A stretch of DNA of 64,000 bases from Coenobita brevimanus (GCA_032717465.1 CM064655.1:14856652-14920651), one strand, 5' to 3'; shown: positions 51,742 to 63,050, counted from the first letter of the stretch. Notes: a model not told the origin generated them from the sequence alone. Numbers and translations: made by a program.

Positions 51742-53370
51742 TATCTATCTATCTATCTATTGCCAGACGCCTCAGTCCCGTTTGGGGTGGCCACAAACAA
51801 ATCGCCTCCAAGTCGCCCTGTCCCCCGCCATTTCACTCCCCTGCTCCCAACTCACACCCCCCTCTCTCATATACCTCTCCACCCCATCCCTCCATCTCAT
51901 CCTCGGCCTCCCCCTCCCTCTTTCCCCCTCCACCTCACTCACATACACTCTCTTCGTCAGTCTTTCACCCTCCATCCTCTCCACATGGCCAAACCACCTC
52001 AGTATGTTCCTCATAACGCTTCCTATCACATCCACATCAACACCACAACGCTCCTTTATATCCTCCTTCGAAAGCCTGTCTCTCCATGTGACTCCACAGG
52101 CTCCTCTTAAATAACTCATTTCCACTGCTCTCACTCTTGACTTGTGTCCTTCCAACAACGTCCAAGCTTCACTTCCGTACGTTAGAGTTGGTATCACAAT
52201 ACTGTCATGTAGTAACTTTTTCACTTCCATGCTCACTTCCCTGTTTCTTATCACTGCTTTCAAAGAACCAGCAACCTTTCTTCCCTGCTGTACCCTTTCA
52301 AGCACTTCACCCTCCAAACCTCCATCCTTACTCATCACACTACCCAAGTACTTAAACGTACTCACATTTTCCAATTCCTCACCATCCAACCTCGCTGTAC
52401 ATTCACTGACTTCACCTCTCTCAAAGACCATCACTTTACTCTTCCCTACATTCACCTTTAGATTCCGTTTCTTACACACTCTCCCAAACTCATCCACCAA
52501 GCCTTGCAGCTCCCCTTCGTCGTCACTCAACAACACAGTATCATCTGCAAACAACAGTTCAGGGAGTTTCCAAACACTATCCTCTCTCACCAGGGCCACT
52601 CCAACATCCACTACCCTACCTTGTACCTCTTTTATTACCCCATCCATGTACAGATTGAACAACCATGGAGACATGACACATCCCTGTTTCAACCCAACTT
52701 TCAAAGAGAAAAATTCACTTAGTTCACCATCCACACGCACTGCAGCCTTCGCACCATCGTACATACTCTTCACAGCATTCAACAACTTCCCATCTACTCC
52801 ACATATTCTTAACACTTTCCACAATCCTAGTCTATCCACCCTGTCATATGCTTTCTCCAAATCCATGAAAGCCGCATACAATTTCTTTCCCTTCTCTAAA
52901 AACTTTTCCACTAAAGATCTGAGAATGAATATCTGATCTACACAACCTTTTCCCTTCCTAAAGCCTCCCTGTTCTTCTCCAACTAATTCCTCTGTTCTTT
53001 CTCTAACTCTGTCAATAAGTATCCTACCATACACTTTTCCTATTATACTAAGAAGACAAATGCCCCTATGATTACCACACACTTCTTTTTCCCCTTTTCC
53101 TTTGTACAAGGGAATAATTATACCTGACTTCCAATCCTCCGGGACTCTACCTTCCTCCCAGGCCAATCTGCACATCTTCCACATCCATTCTACTACTATC
53201 TCTCCCCCATGCTTCAGCATTTCACCACACTCTCCATCAATTCCTGGGGCTTTCCCTGATTTAACTTTCTTCATTGCTTCCACAACTTCTATCCTACTGA
53301 TTTCTTCCTGTCTTCTCACCTCCCTCCTTCTCCCAGCCATTCCCCAGCCACTTATACTTGCATTACTTCC
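51742..53370 (-). mobile_element. RTE LINE, 5'-truncated (copy J), intact polymerase
   Basis: Flanked by an 11-base duplication ATTTAGAGGTC (51731-51741, 53371-53381). The (TATC)n tail lies at 51742-51760. Confidence 0.92.
51772..53340 (-). CDS. RTE reverse transcriptase, uninterrupted (copy J)
   Basis: 522 codons from ATG 53340. Full polymerase: 'KSGKAPGIDGECGEMLKH', 'WKSGIIIPLYKGKGEKE', 'FRKGKGCVDQIFILRSL', 'AAFMDLEKAYDRVDR', 'GLKQGCVMSPWLFNLYMD', 'LLFADDTVLLSDDE' (active pair), 'LTYGSEAWTLLEGHK', 'LRWFGHVERMEGERL' and a basic Arg/Gly tail. It is the only copy here with the entire polymerase in one frame; the endonuclease was lost by truncation. Together with the perfect target duplication this makes it the youngest-looking RTE insertion. 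Confidence 0.92.
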   Translation of the reverse strand: MAGRRREVRRQEEISRIEVVEAMKKVKSGKAPGIDGECGEMLKHGGEIVVEWMWKMCRLAWEEGRVPEDWKSGIIIPLYKGKGEKEVCGNHRGICLLSIIGKVYGRILIDRVRERTEELVGEEQGGFRKGKGCVDQIFILRSLVEKFLEKGKKLYAAFMDLEKAYDRVDRLGLWKVLRICGVDGKLLNAVKSMYDGAKAAVRVDGELSEFFSLKVGLKQGCVMSPWLFNLYMDGVIKEVQGRVVDVGVALVREDSVWKLPELLFADDTVLLSDDEGELQGLVDEFGRVCKKRNLKVNVGKSKVMVFERGEVSECTARLDGEELENVSTFKYLGSVMSKDGGLEGEVLERVQQGRKVAGSLKAVIRNREVSMEVKKLLHDSIVIPTLTYGSEAWTLLEGHKSRVRAVEMSYLRGACGVTWRDRLSKEDIKERCGVDVDVIGSVMRNILRWFGHVERMEGERLTKRVYVSEVEGERGRGRPRMRWRDGVERYMREGGVSWEQGSEMAGDRATWRRFVCGHPKRD

Positions 53371-53381
53371 ATTTAGAGGTC

Positions 53382-53984
53382 ATAATAATTATATCTATCA
53401 ATAAATGTATGCAAGTAAGCAAAACTCTGAACTGAAATGATGCACTCAATTTGGCTAAAAGGTGACTAGCTGATTGACTATGTTGTATGACTGATCACAC
53501 ATTTCACTCAATTTTTTGTCACTTTCAAGCCCAAATACTGTGTATAGGGCGACTCTTGAACCTCATAAAAAAATGCCCAAAAATGGGGTCGTCCTAAACA
53601 CTGGGTATAAAATCCAAACCTCTACATCCTGTGGTCATGGAATCCATAGGCATGATAGGGAACATCGCCAAACACTCACTTCCTAACCTCTACATCCTGT
53701 GATTATGGAATCCATAGGCATGATAGGGAACATCGCCAAACACTCACTTTGACCCTTGTTGCCCTGAATATAGTACATATACTGTTAAAAACTGTTGAAA
53801 TTACTAACATCGTCATCAAAAGCAACTTGTGTTTGTGTATAAAAGATATCTCCACTGACACAGCCATGAGGACATAAGAAAGATGAGTAACCTGTTGAGC
53901 CCATGCCATGAACACCAGCGTGTGTCTCGGTAGCGACTGGCAGGGTTGTTTTACTTGTTTACCACCGACAGCAGGGTTGCCAGA
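53382..53984. repeat. Intron with two-copy 68-base tandem
   Basis: CCTCTACATCCTGTG starts at 53619 and 53687. GGTCGTCCTAAACACTGGG nearby may belong to the left part of the Tigger element that follows. Confidence 0.6.
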
Positions 53985-54825
53985 TCTGAAGCAGGGCTCA
54001 TTACCACGTGATAAATAACGGTGACATTGCTGTTATTCCTGGTGGATTAACTTCAGTTCTACAACCACTTGATGTCTGTCTGAATAAACCATTCAAAGAC
54101 CGCATCCGTGAGCAATGGAACGAGTGGATGATCAATGGTAAAAAGTCGTATGCAAGTGGTGGGAATATGAGTGCTTCAGGTCGGGATGAGCTGTGATTTT
54201 ATTATCAAGGTTATCTATGTATCTGTGTATTGCCAGATGCCTTAATCCCATAAGGGGTGGCCACAAACAAATCTCCTCCATGTTGCCCTGTCCCCCGCCA
54301 TTTCACTGCCCTGCTCCCAACTCTCACTCACATACACTCTCCTTGTCAGTCTCTCACTCTCCATCCTCTCCATATGTCCAAACCACCCCACTGTGTTTCT
54401 CCTAACGTTTCCTATCACATCCACATCCACACCACAATGCTCGTTCACCTCTTCATTTGTCAGTCTGTCTCTCCATGTGACTCCACATGCTCCTCTCAAA
54501 TAACTCATTTCCATTGCTCTCATTCTTGACTTCTGTCCCTCCAACAAGGTCCAAGCTTCACTTCCATTATCAAGGCATGGAATGATATTTCTGTGGAAAC
54601 AGTCATCAACTCTTTCAAGAAATGTGGAATATTTAATTCAGTGGATGGTATAGAAGATGACACTTTGTAGGCAGATGAGGGAGAGGAAGCCAGTGCCAAA
54701 GCTACACCTCTGAATTTGGTGTTTGATCCTTATGAGAACTGCAAACTTTAACCCAGGATGAAGCTGATAAACTAATGATGTCCTATGTGGATGATACTGA
54801 TTTTGAAGGTTTTTAATCACTGACA
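53985..54825 (+). pseudogene. Tigger/jerky DDE_1 transposase C-terminus, split by RTE
   Basis: 54008-54200: 'INNGDIAVIPGGLTSVLQ', 'LDVCLNKPFKDRIREQWN' and 'YASGGNMSASGRDEL', the end of the DDE_1 domain of pogo/Tigger transposases, just after the last catalytic Asp. After the RTE (54211-54565) it resumes: 'IKAWNDISVETVINSFKKC' and an acidic tail ('DGIEDDTL', then TAG). Most of the gene is missing or lies in decayed sequence to the left. Confidence 0.75.
54211..54565 (-). mobile_element. RTE 3' end fragment (copy I)
   Basis: Flanked by a 10-base duplication ATTATCAAGG (54201-54210, 54566-54575). Encodes 'MLEGQKSRMRAMEMSYL', 'CGVTWRDRLTNEE' and 'WFGHMERMESERL' in minus orientation. Removing it restores the Tigger reading frame. 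Confidence 0.92.
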
Positions 54826-55376
54826 TGATGACTTTAATAAAATGTAACTTTTTTTAACCTATTGTATAAATTTCATGGTACCATGATTTTAAGTTTTTAA
54901 TACAGCACGAGTTTATACTCGAATATTAAATGTATAACCCATTTTGATATTTGAGGTGCCATATGCAGCCATGACAGCCTATAAAACCCATACAAGAAGC
55001 TGGTTTAAAGTAAAATCTAACCAAGGCTGTGTTACTTAGCAAAATGTTAATAGTATCACTTCACTGGTCAGTGGGAAGATTGATAAAGGACTGGGGTTAC
55101 TGGGGCAGCAAGCTCCCAATGTCTCAAGAGTTGGGGCTCATCCTGTGCACAGAGTATACCTCTAAACCCATATTTTGTATGGAAACATTGATAATAGTCT
55201 TATACACAGGTCAGACTTATACATCAGCAAATACAGTAATACAAAATGTCATTAAGAACTGTAATCTGCAGACTATATTGAGGATAATGATGGCAAACTT
55301 TAATTTGAGGTGGTGATTGTTTTGGCAGTGGGGTACAGTATTCCCACGATAGTGATGTTTCCCCAAGAAGGCCACT

Positions 55377-55426
<50 letters not shown>

Positions 55427-55576
55427 GAGTACTGAAAATGGGGTATAAAAGTTGATGGTCTTTAAGATGAAATATAGCCTATATGGAAAACTCAAATACA
55501 GGTATCTGGGAAAGACTGTATTGTCTTTTAATTCTAAAATCATGCAAGGAGCATCACTGCTTACATACTTACATAC
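54826..55576. other. Intron with (GA)n microsatellite
   Basis: (GA)n at 55379-55424. The stretch near 55200 (CTTATACACAGG..) may be the right part of the Tigger element. No coding sequence. Confidence 0.5.
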
Positions 55577-55751
55577 CTCTCTTGTGCCCATTTTTCTATC
55601 CGGAGCTGTGAAGTTGGAGTAGAAGGGGTCATTTTGGTCCCTCTTAGTGGATCAAATGGCATATATGGAGCATATGGTGTTGTTGGAGACAGAATATTTC
55701 GAAGCTGTTGAAACTGTTTCTCATACTCTTGACGTTGCTTTTCAAGGGCCA
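55577..55751 (-). CDS. Khc-73: Kinesin-3 (KIF13/Khc-73-like) exon 1 of those seen
   Basis: 175 bases: 'ALEKQRQEYEKQFQQLRNI' (coiled coil), 'LSPTTPYAPYMPFDPLRG' and 'TPTSQLRIEKWAQER'. This is the stalk segment that follows the FHA domain and coiled coil of kinesin-3 motors, which carry vesicles along microtubules toward plus ends. Acceptor TTTTTCAG|TGGCCC enters with two bases of a codon; donor AGAGAG|GTATGT leaves with AG of the Arg finished in the next exon. The motor and FHA exons must lie to the right of the window edge or were missed. Confidence 0.93.
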
Positions 55752-57234
55752 CTGAAAAATTAAACATTAAATGAAATTCAGTTCATAACGAAGATTTAGC
55801 TGAAAATTAAATGTCATAAGTTTTTAATTTTAAAACAGTAAAACCCCCCAAAAATACACTCACTGAGGGGAAACCTCATTCTGGACTGAGGCAATCTATG
55901 AGTCTAAATAATACCCATTTGAGCTGAACTGTTTCAAGAAAACCAGATTAAAGCCAATGTGTCAGTACAATTGAAACACTTTTTTTTTTTCACAAAGACA
56001 AATAACAAACAAGTGTCATTAACAAGCAACAGTAACCACATAATCACCTCATATTTTGCTTCTGCATGATCTTTATTAATTTAATGGAAAACAATTGAAT
56101 ATTGCATTTGTGGGAAACTGTTTTAAAAAATGTGATGTCTGTCAGTGGCAAAAATGTGCCAGTCTCTCCATGTGATATTATTTAAATGAAAGGCTTAGAA
56201 GACAGAGTTAAGAGAGATGGAAATGATGAAAGGCTTGAGCAAGAAACTACTTGTACTGGTTTTTAATAGTCAGTTCAGGTTTCTGTGGCCCTAGTTTATG
56301 CATTCTTCTCCCCTTTCAGTCTATATACATGCTAGAAAAAAAAAAAAAAAAGAGGGTGACAAAAGGTGGTGCCTGCTTTTCAGCAGCATCGCAAGGCCAC
56401 AACCAATGATGTAACGTATCTTCACATTGCAAGCATTGTTTATTTGCCATTCTTTACTTAGCTAGTTTTTCTTGCTTCCTGCACAGTGCTCAACCACTGT
56501 CTTTGACTTCTCTTATATGAATTACCGCTTGTTTCAGGACTTTTCCCAGGTAGCTTTTACTGTATATGTTTTGCTTCAGAAAAGACTCATTGATTCCCAT
56601 CTGCTTCTCTTTGCTTGTGAGAGTTCCTGGCCATTTGAGGCTTATTCACAGACTATTTGTTTCTACACACTGTAAGAATATGTTTTGTATATGAAGTTAA
56701 TCCTGTAATTTTACTCATTTAACAAATGGAGTTCTGACTGCTGTGCGCTAGCAACACTTCACTGCAACATGGCATTCTCATGATATCCTCTTCCTTCCTT
56801 TTGATTACATGCAATTTACTGATTTTATGATGTCACTGGGTGTGTGCACATTGGCAACATTTTAGAATATGAGATGATTCTACTGGTCACCTTGCCATCA
56901 GTACTGGCTACCATTCAGGTACTACCTCATACTCATTTTTAATGCATCATTTTATACAGGACTAGAAGGCTATGCTGTCTGTTAAGCTAGGCCAATAATA
57001 CTCACGTAGTACTGTGGTTTCCTCCATACTGTCAAAATCCCAGCAACTTTTTGTTCTAAAAAAAAAAGTACACTTTCATAGTTCTGCCTTTATTATTACA
57101 GACTATTTTAAGTGTTTTAGGCCTGCACACTATGCTTGTGTAGTTGGGCAAATATGCAATATTTTCCACTGGACATCTGTGATAGTTTATAAATTATGCT
57201 GATTTATACTTTACAATTTATATTCATATAGGTC
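55752..57234 (-). other. Kinesin intron, nothing recognised
   Basis: AT-rich. Contains a T-run at 55980-55990 and an A-run at 56336-56352. No exon or known repeat seen on either strand. Confidence 0.4.
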
Positions 57235-57680
57235 CTGCCAATGTTAGAATGTGTAAGCCTTGGTCTTCTGATGACTGCTCTCTAGCCTGCTTGATTAAAA
57301 TGTGCAGCATCTCTGGTTAGTCCCTTTGGCTTGATGTCTACATGAAATATCACCTCATGTCTTCTTGGCTCTGAATTTGGCATTATATCTTCAACATTCA
57401 TATCTTTATTCCTCTTTCCCCAGTTAACCTCTCACATTCTCCCCAAATGTCTGAGCCCTATAGAGTCATCCCATTCATCACATTACAATATTAATGCATT
57501 TTATCCCACCCCTTGCACTCAGACCGGCACTACTCAACCTGTCCCACAGAGGGCATTATTCATCCATCTCACCATTCTCATGCTGGATTGCTCCAACCTG
57601 TTGACATCATTCTCTCTTCTCCAAATTCCACTGTTATACATCATATTTCTCACACATCTATAACTTTATGTTAACAGATG
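57235..57680 (-). pseudogene. Very decayed LINE C-terminus
   Basis: Minus-strand readings such as 'VMYNSGIWRRENDVNRLE', 'SSMRMVRWMNNALCGTG' and later 'DIKPKGLTRDAAHFNQAG' follow the order of a LINE end ('..RR..RMCGV..', '..ED.K.KGLT..DA.DR..W'). Several stops. Family uncertain. Confidence 0.35.
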
Positions 57681-59839
57681 AATCACCTTCAGCTATCATC
57701 TTCTCTCTTCAGGAATCATCATCCTAGCTCAGAGTCATGTTGCTGGTCCTAAGCCTGTCCAGTTTCCCCCAGCACAGGCAGGGCACTCCAGTTTCCCTTG
57801 GATTTCACAACACCACCACTAACCTTTTAACTCATTTCTAGATACCAGGCTCAACCTCCTTACAGTACCAAGTGGAGACCTCCTAGTCTCATCCTCTGGA
57901 GCCACTCTATCATACCCTCAGAGCCAGGATCAGCCAGTTGTTTTTCAGGGCCTCTAAGGCTATCTGGCTATGACTGGCCAATATCTTGGTTATACCTAAG
58001 AAGCTGATTAGTCAGTGCATCCCTGGGGAAAGGGAAGTACCCTTTGCTTCAAAACACTATCACTCTAAAGACCCTTCCAACATCCATCCTTCACCTGGTC
58101 ATGGGGATCTCAACAACTGCTGCCATTCCTTCCTACCACAGCTTCTGATATCCCCAGCCAATGACAACCTTATCAAGCCAGAAACCTTGCTTCTTTTCTG
58201 TTTCCACTGGTGACTGTTATCTTGGAGGCCCAACCTCTAAACCCCTCTTTTCAACAACTTCCACTATTCCTGATGACTGAAGACAGCCGTCATTCTGATA
58301 GTTGTTTTTTTGGTCAAGCTCTTCAAGCTCTTACAATCATCTTGAACATTTGATGCATAACTCAGGGGGGGAGTGTAATGCATTGAAGTATGCTCCTTGC
58401 AATCATGCCATGTGCATCTGTTATATGGGTCATGCTCCATTTGTCAATGGCCCAGACGCCTTAGGTGCATGCACTTCTATCTTATGCTCCCAATCAGTGA
58501 AAGAATCTGACCTTTTGGGAAGGCTGCCCTGATGATGAATCTTTGCAGTCCAACATCTTGCTGTCTTAGTACTCTTGTTCTCCTACCAACAGGCTGAGCA
58601 TGCAGAGGACGTCATTTTTTCACACATGATGATGACCAACATGTATATGCATGGATACTGAGTAAAATACTAAAGGACAAATCATCCACGGTGCTAACCA
58701 TATGTCACCTCTGGAATCACAGCAGCAATCAAAGGGTGAGGAAGTAGGATGAGGTTAGGTGATGAAGTAGCAGTCACAGGGGAAAGGAAGTGGGGTGAGG
58801 TTAGGTGATGAAGCGACAATCAAGATGGGTACCTACAGTCAAAGTCCTTCAGAACAACCATCAATAATCCAAATATCCCAATACTCTGAATTTCTTGAGG
58901 CGGCAACAAAATCCCCTTAGCAGCGAGGAGTGGAAGTAAGCCAGGAGGACAGCACTCTCCCGCCATTTTCAGTTCATATCTATGACCAGTCAGACACTCT
59001 TCTAATAATTCCAATCGATAATCGGACCAATAAGTGGCTACAACAAAGTGGCAATGGCTCCCACTCTTCCTACTAGTCATGGTGGAAATTAAAACTGCTA
59101 AACAAAAGTATGTGATACTAACAATAAGCGATAAACTCAAGGCGATAACACAAGTCAGGCACGATGAACCATGTTGGATGATAATGAATGACTTTAAAAT
59201 TGAGACCTCACTCAAGTGGATTTTTCCTATGGCCTTTATCTATGGATTTATCTGCCTTGGACTTGCTCTTGGGCTTGGATGTACAGTACCTGCCAGCAAC
59301 TATTCAGCTACTCATCTATGAATTTCTGCTAAATAAAACAATAACCCATATAATTTTAAGTGTTTATTTAACGATCATGTACCTATTTCTGATGTTTTCA
59401 AAGGTTCTTCCCAACTGTCCGAAAAAAACATCTGTTCAAAAGACTCTCAGTCCCCTGCCATTCAGGTTACAAGACTTTTACTGTACTAAGAATGTAAGCA
59501 GCAGGAAAATGGCAGCGCTTGGATAATGCAAGGTTAGCATCTTCAGTAGTCAGAATATGGACTGGGACATTATTGAGGCAATCCTCATTGCCAAAGGGTC
59601 AACCACTCTACAATCAGGTCCAGTTTTCAACCATCAGCCCAATATGAGACCTACCCACATCCCCAAGGTTAGGATCAATGATGCACAGGGTGGCTTTGTA
59701 ATGTAGGAGCTGGGACAAGATTTACTGACATAGGAGAATCAATGACCCAGAATGTGCAAACTCACAATTTGTTCCTTCTTTTTTCTGTGGTCCAATACCA
59801 CTGGGATCAGAGTGCAGCTACATTCTTCACTATTCTGGC
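57681..59839. other. No recognised feature
   Basis: About 2.2 kb. Open stretches such as 58820-59215 on the minus strand carry no known domain. A near-repeat GTGAGGTTAGGTGATGAAG occurs twice around 58750-58815. Confidence 0.4.
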
Positions 59840-60165
59840 ATGTGTTTTTTTAGTGGGAATGAAATTTATTAGTGGTAGGTGGGGGCACTCACCATCCACT
59901 CACTCGATGTAGTGTTGCTTTTGGGTGACTGCCTTTTCCTTTTTCTTCTTTCCTTCCATATTCTTCTGTCATTCTTTCCTTCATTCTTTCCTCTTCCTTA
60001 TGCCTACTGGTGACTCTACACTCCCTCTTGTCTTTTTTTTCCTTAATTTTTTCCTCTTCCTTCTGCCTATGGGTGCCTCTAAACTGAGTGACAAGCCAAA
60101 TGGTTTCCTGTACACCGGGAAACCATTTACTATGCTGGGTGGTATAAATATAACCAAATTATGCA
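59840..60165 (+). repeat. Repeat module R (copy 3)
   Basis: Longest copy: GAAATTTATTAGTGGTAGG..CATCCACTCACTCGATG..GAGTGACAAGCCAAATGG..GGTTTCCTGTACACC. Ends where the tRNA-like SINE begins, as in copy 1. Confidence 0.65.
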
Positions 60166-60375
60166 CCTGGTGGTTTAGTAGGTAATTAAGGCACTCCAAT
60201 CAGATTAAGCTTGTACAGGTGTATATCCAAGGGGTGGTTGTGGTTTATTGCTCACGTAATGCCACTCAAGGATGAGCGAGGCTGGTCCCTCTCATCCTAA
60301 ATGTCAGGACCAACTTGCCTGCCCCTGGGCTCCTATGCTTCTCATGGGACAATGGAGAATTTGATAATGATGATA

Positions 60376-60418
<43 letters not shown>

Positions 60419-60436
60419 CGATGATGATGACGATGA
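60166..60436 (+). mobile_element. tRNA-like SINE with (GAT)n tail
   Basis: Begins GCACCTGGTGGTTTAGTAGG and is colinear with 16682-16896 (..AATGCCACTCAAGGATGAG.., ..AAATGTCAGGACCAAC..). Ends in (GAT)n from about 60364. Confidence 0.7.
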
Positions 60437-60548
60437 TTCATTCATTCATTCATTCATTGCCAGATGCCATGTATCCCAGACGGGGTGGCCAAGGGCTTAG
60501 AGTTAATTGTTTTACAGGGAGGGGCACTAATCCTCCACCAACCCCACT
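60437..60548 (-). mobile_element. RTE-derived SINE (second copy)
   Basis: (ATTC)n at 60437-60458 is its tail. Then GCCAGATGCCATGTATCCC..GGGGTGGCC (RTE 3' end) and GTTTTACAGGGAGGGGCAC..CCACCAACCCCAC (RTE 5' leader). Same fusion point as 43924-44053. It is inserted in the (GAT)n tail of the preceding SINE, with GATGATG on both sides, and has no 5S head. Confidence 0.85.
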
Positions 60549-61163
60549 TGATGATGATGTTATTTATTTCATTCTTTGTTTAACCATTTTGCCCCAAGTC
60601 TATTTCCTACTTCCTTTGAAAGAAGCTATTCATCACCCTATAATTGTTTCTTTAGCCAAATTCCACTAGATTTTGCCTTTACCATTCTAAAAACATATTC
60701 TATGAAGTCCAGCAAGCAGTCTGGCCAACCTTTTCCTTGTTTAATTTTGCTTTTGAGTCTCCCATCAAAATATGAACTGAGTTTTGTACTTTTCCACAGC
60801 TCCCACTACATATCCAAAGAACTTTTTTTATTTCTTCATCCTAACAGGCTGATGGTGGAAAACTTGATTATCTTCTTGCAGCTCTTATTCAATATTAATA
60901 TTGTCTGCTATTCTTTCATTTATACCAAAGGATTCTAAATTACCACATACTGTACATGCTTACTCACCAAAAATCTTATCCCTCCTCTCTTGTAAACTGC
61001 ATTTTCTCAATTTGGATTTTGTATTGGTCATATTTGGGCTGTGTTTGTGCTGTCAGGGTTCAGCCATCCAGCCCTACCCAACTACTACTATGAGTCAAAC
61101 TGACACACTTGCAACACTGTGAGAGCAACCATAAGCTGGGCCAGTGGTTTAGGAAAGTTCACT
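60549..61163. other. No recognised feature
   Basis: Intronic; no gene or repeat identified. Confidence 0.4.
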
Positions 61164-61190
61164 ATATATAAATATATATATATATATATA

Positions 61191-61997
61191 CACTCAATCC
61201 TCATAAATCGCGTGTTCATAAATCACGGATTCTTAAATCACGGCTAGGTGGCCGTCAGACTGCCGGAAACCTTAAATCAGTGTTGAGTCACGAAAATCGG
61301 GGATCTAGGCACCCAAGTGGGACTTTTCTGTGGAGAACCATAAACCACGGCATTCAAACTGAAAATCGCAACCCAACAACCAATCACCACGTGTCCCTGG
61401 TGGCATATGTGCATGCTAATGCCGCCATGTTGTTGTTGTTCTTGTCCCCCCAGTCCGCACACTACAGACCGTCGCTGTGGAGTACGAGAGTTACCTGCCT
61501 TTTTTGCACAATTTCCCCCCTGCCTCCTACCTGCCATGGCCCCTCCCGACCCCCCAATGAAGCGCTCTAAGCAGTATGGCGTCAAGAAGCTGCCACAATT
61601 GTCATACAGTCAACATTTGGAGCTCATTTGTCGTGTTGAGAGGGGAGAGAAGTTTTCAAAGCTGGTGAAAGAGTTTGGGAAGAACAAGTGCTGAGTGGTT
61701 CTAAGTTCTTCCCAACACCACCCCACTCCATTCACTTAAGCAATTTCGTCATAAGATTAAGGTGAGATCCCTTAACATGGCTTATTTCTATTTAATACAT
61801 GCACTGAATATTCCTAAATTTGTATGATTGTTTGATGATGCCTAGATAGGTGTAGGTAGGGTGCTGTGGGGGCGAGTTGGCCAAAGTCCAGACCCAAATT
61901 AATTTTTCACATAAGAGTTATTATTCATAAATCACGGAATTCATAAATCAAGGCAGTGGTCCAGACCCAAGTTGCCGCGATTTACGAGGATTAACTA
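61191..61997 (+). mobile_element. Tigger-like element, internally deleted
   Basis: Inverted ends AATCCTCATAAATCGCG (61196 on) and its complement AATCCTCGTAAATCGCG at 61976-61994, flanked by TA inside (TA)n. At 61546-61690 it encodes 'MAPPDPPMKRSKQYGVKKL' and 'LICRVERGEKFSKLVKEFG', a helix-turn-helix N-terminus of a pogo-type transposase, then a stop. The DDE domain is gone. Confidence 0.8.
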
Positions 61998-61999
61998 TA

Positions 62000-62016
62000 A
62001 TATATATATATATACA

Positions 62017-62070
<54 letters not shown>
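62000..62070. repeat. (TA)n microsatellite between Tigger-like elements
   Basis: Long TA tract; similar tracts at 61164-61190, 62775-62819 and 63034-63050 separate the neighbouring elements. Confidence 0.9.
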
Positions 62071-62077
<7 letters not shown>

Positions 62078-62752
62078 CAGTAGGTTCGCACAGTGCGCGT
62101 CATCACAGTGCGCGATTCGCATTGTGCGCGAGTGACCAAAAATCATAAGCAAAAACCGTTGAATGCACGAGTTTACCGCACAGAACGTGAGGCAGAGGCA
62201 AGGAGTGGCTCAAAAATGCCATTTTCTATTAGTGCGCAACCACCCCTCACACAGCGTGTCACGTGTCGTCATGTTGATGCGCAGAAATTCCCGGGCATTC
62301 TACTGTTCAGGATGAAGAAGATGCAATGTCAGAAGTGTCAGCATTGGACTTTGAAGGGTTTATGGCCGAAGTGAGTGACTTTGATGCTCCTGGGGAAGGT
62401 GCTCAAGAGGAGTCTGTGGAGGGAAGTGTTGGTGCGGTGGGAGGTGCGGTGGAGAGTGCGGCGCTGTAAGTGTTGCCGCGCCTCGGAACCCCTGTTATTT
62501 AAGGTCATCAGGCCTGTTGTCTACTGTTGTTAAGGTGACTACCCATATTTTTGTTATTGTAGCTATAGCTTTAGTACAATGTCTGAAAAATATGACCTTT
62601 AATATATCTCTAAGGGCCAAAAAATGTCCAGGTATGAGGGGGTACAGCCCATATGTAATTATTCCCATAAGATTATGTATCCCCAGTACGCGAATTCCCA
62701 GTGCGCGAGGTCATGGACCGCCCAATCTTTCGAGCACTGTGCGAGCCTACTG
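62078..62752 (+). mobile_element. Second Tigger-like element, internally deleted
   Basis: Ends CAGTAGGTTCGCACAGTGCG (62078) and the near complement at 62731-62752. Internal 62340-62468 encodes 'SALDFEGFMAEVSDFDAPG' and an acidic tail to a stop, like the C-terminus of Tigger transposases. Left TA present; right side reads TG. Confidence 0.8.
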
Positions 62753-62769
62753 TGTGTATAAATATATAA

Positions 62770-62825
<56 letters not shown>

Positions 62826-63028
62826 CAGTTAACCTCTCAACTAACGCGAGTTTAAACAGCGCGTTTTTGTTTTAACACAAGCAATATTTAAGGAGATATG
62901 TTTAACTGCCAGGGGTTTCTCGATTTAATGCAACTTTACACGTACATGATGTTTTCAAATTAGCCGCATGCACCTTGGACAGTCCCGAGCTGATAGACTG
63001 TCTCTAGGATGGTTTAATTAATCCAGTT
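62826..63028 (+). mobile_element. Tigger-like end fragment
   Basis: TA then CAGTTAACCTCTCAACTAAC; no matching right end before the next (TA)n. Confidence 0.5.
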
Positions 63029-63050
63029 AAAAAATATATATATATATATA

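Noticed and set aside
17100..55751. Kinesin exons as KIF1A/unc-104
   Set aside because: The region '..QENHNLIGVAN..' and 'IISQQGEVAGRL' is the KIF13/Khc-73 form as I know it; KIF1A has a different sequence at this position. A distinct kinesin-3 paralogue cannot be fully excluded without a search.
58820..59215. 131-codon minus-strand frame with a hydrophobic start
   Set aside because: No domain, no splice context and in a region without other gene signs; likely chance.
61948..62139. Tyr/Ile-repeat protein
   Set aside because: Translation of a (TA)n tract.
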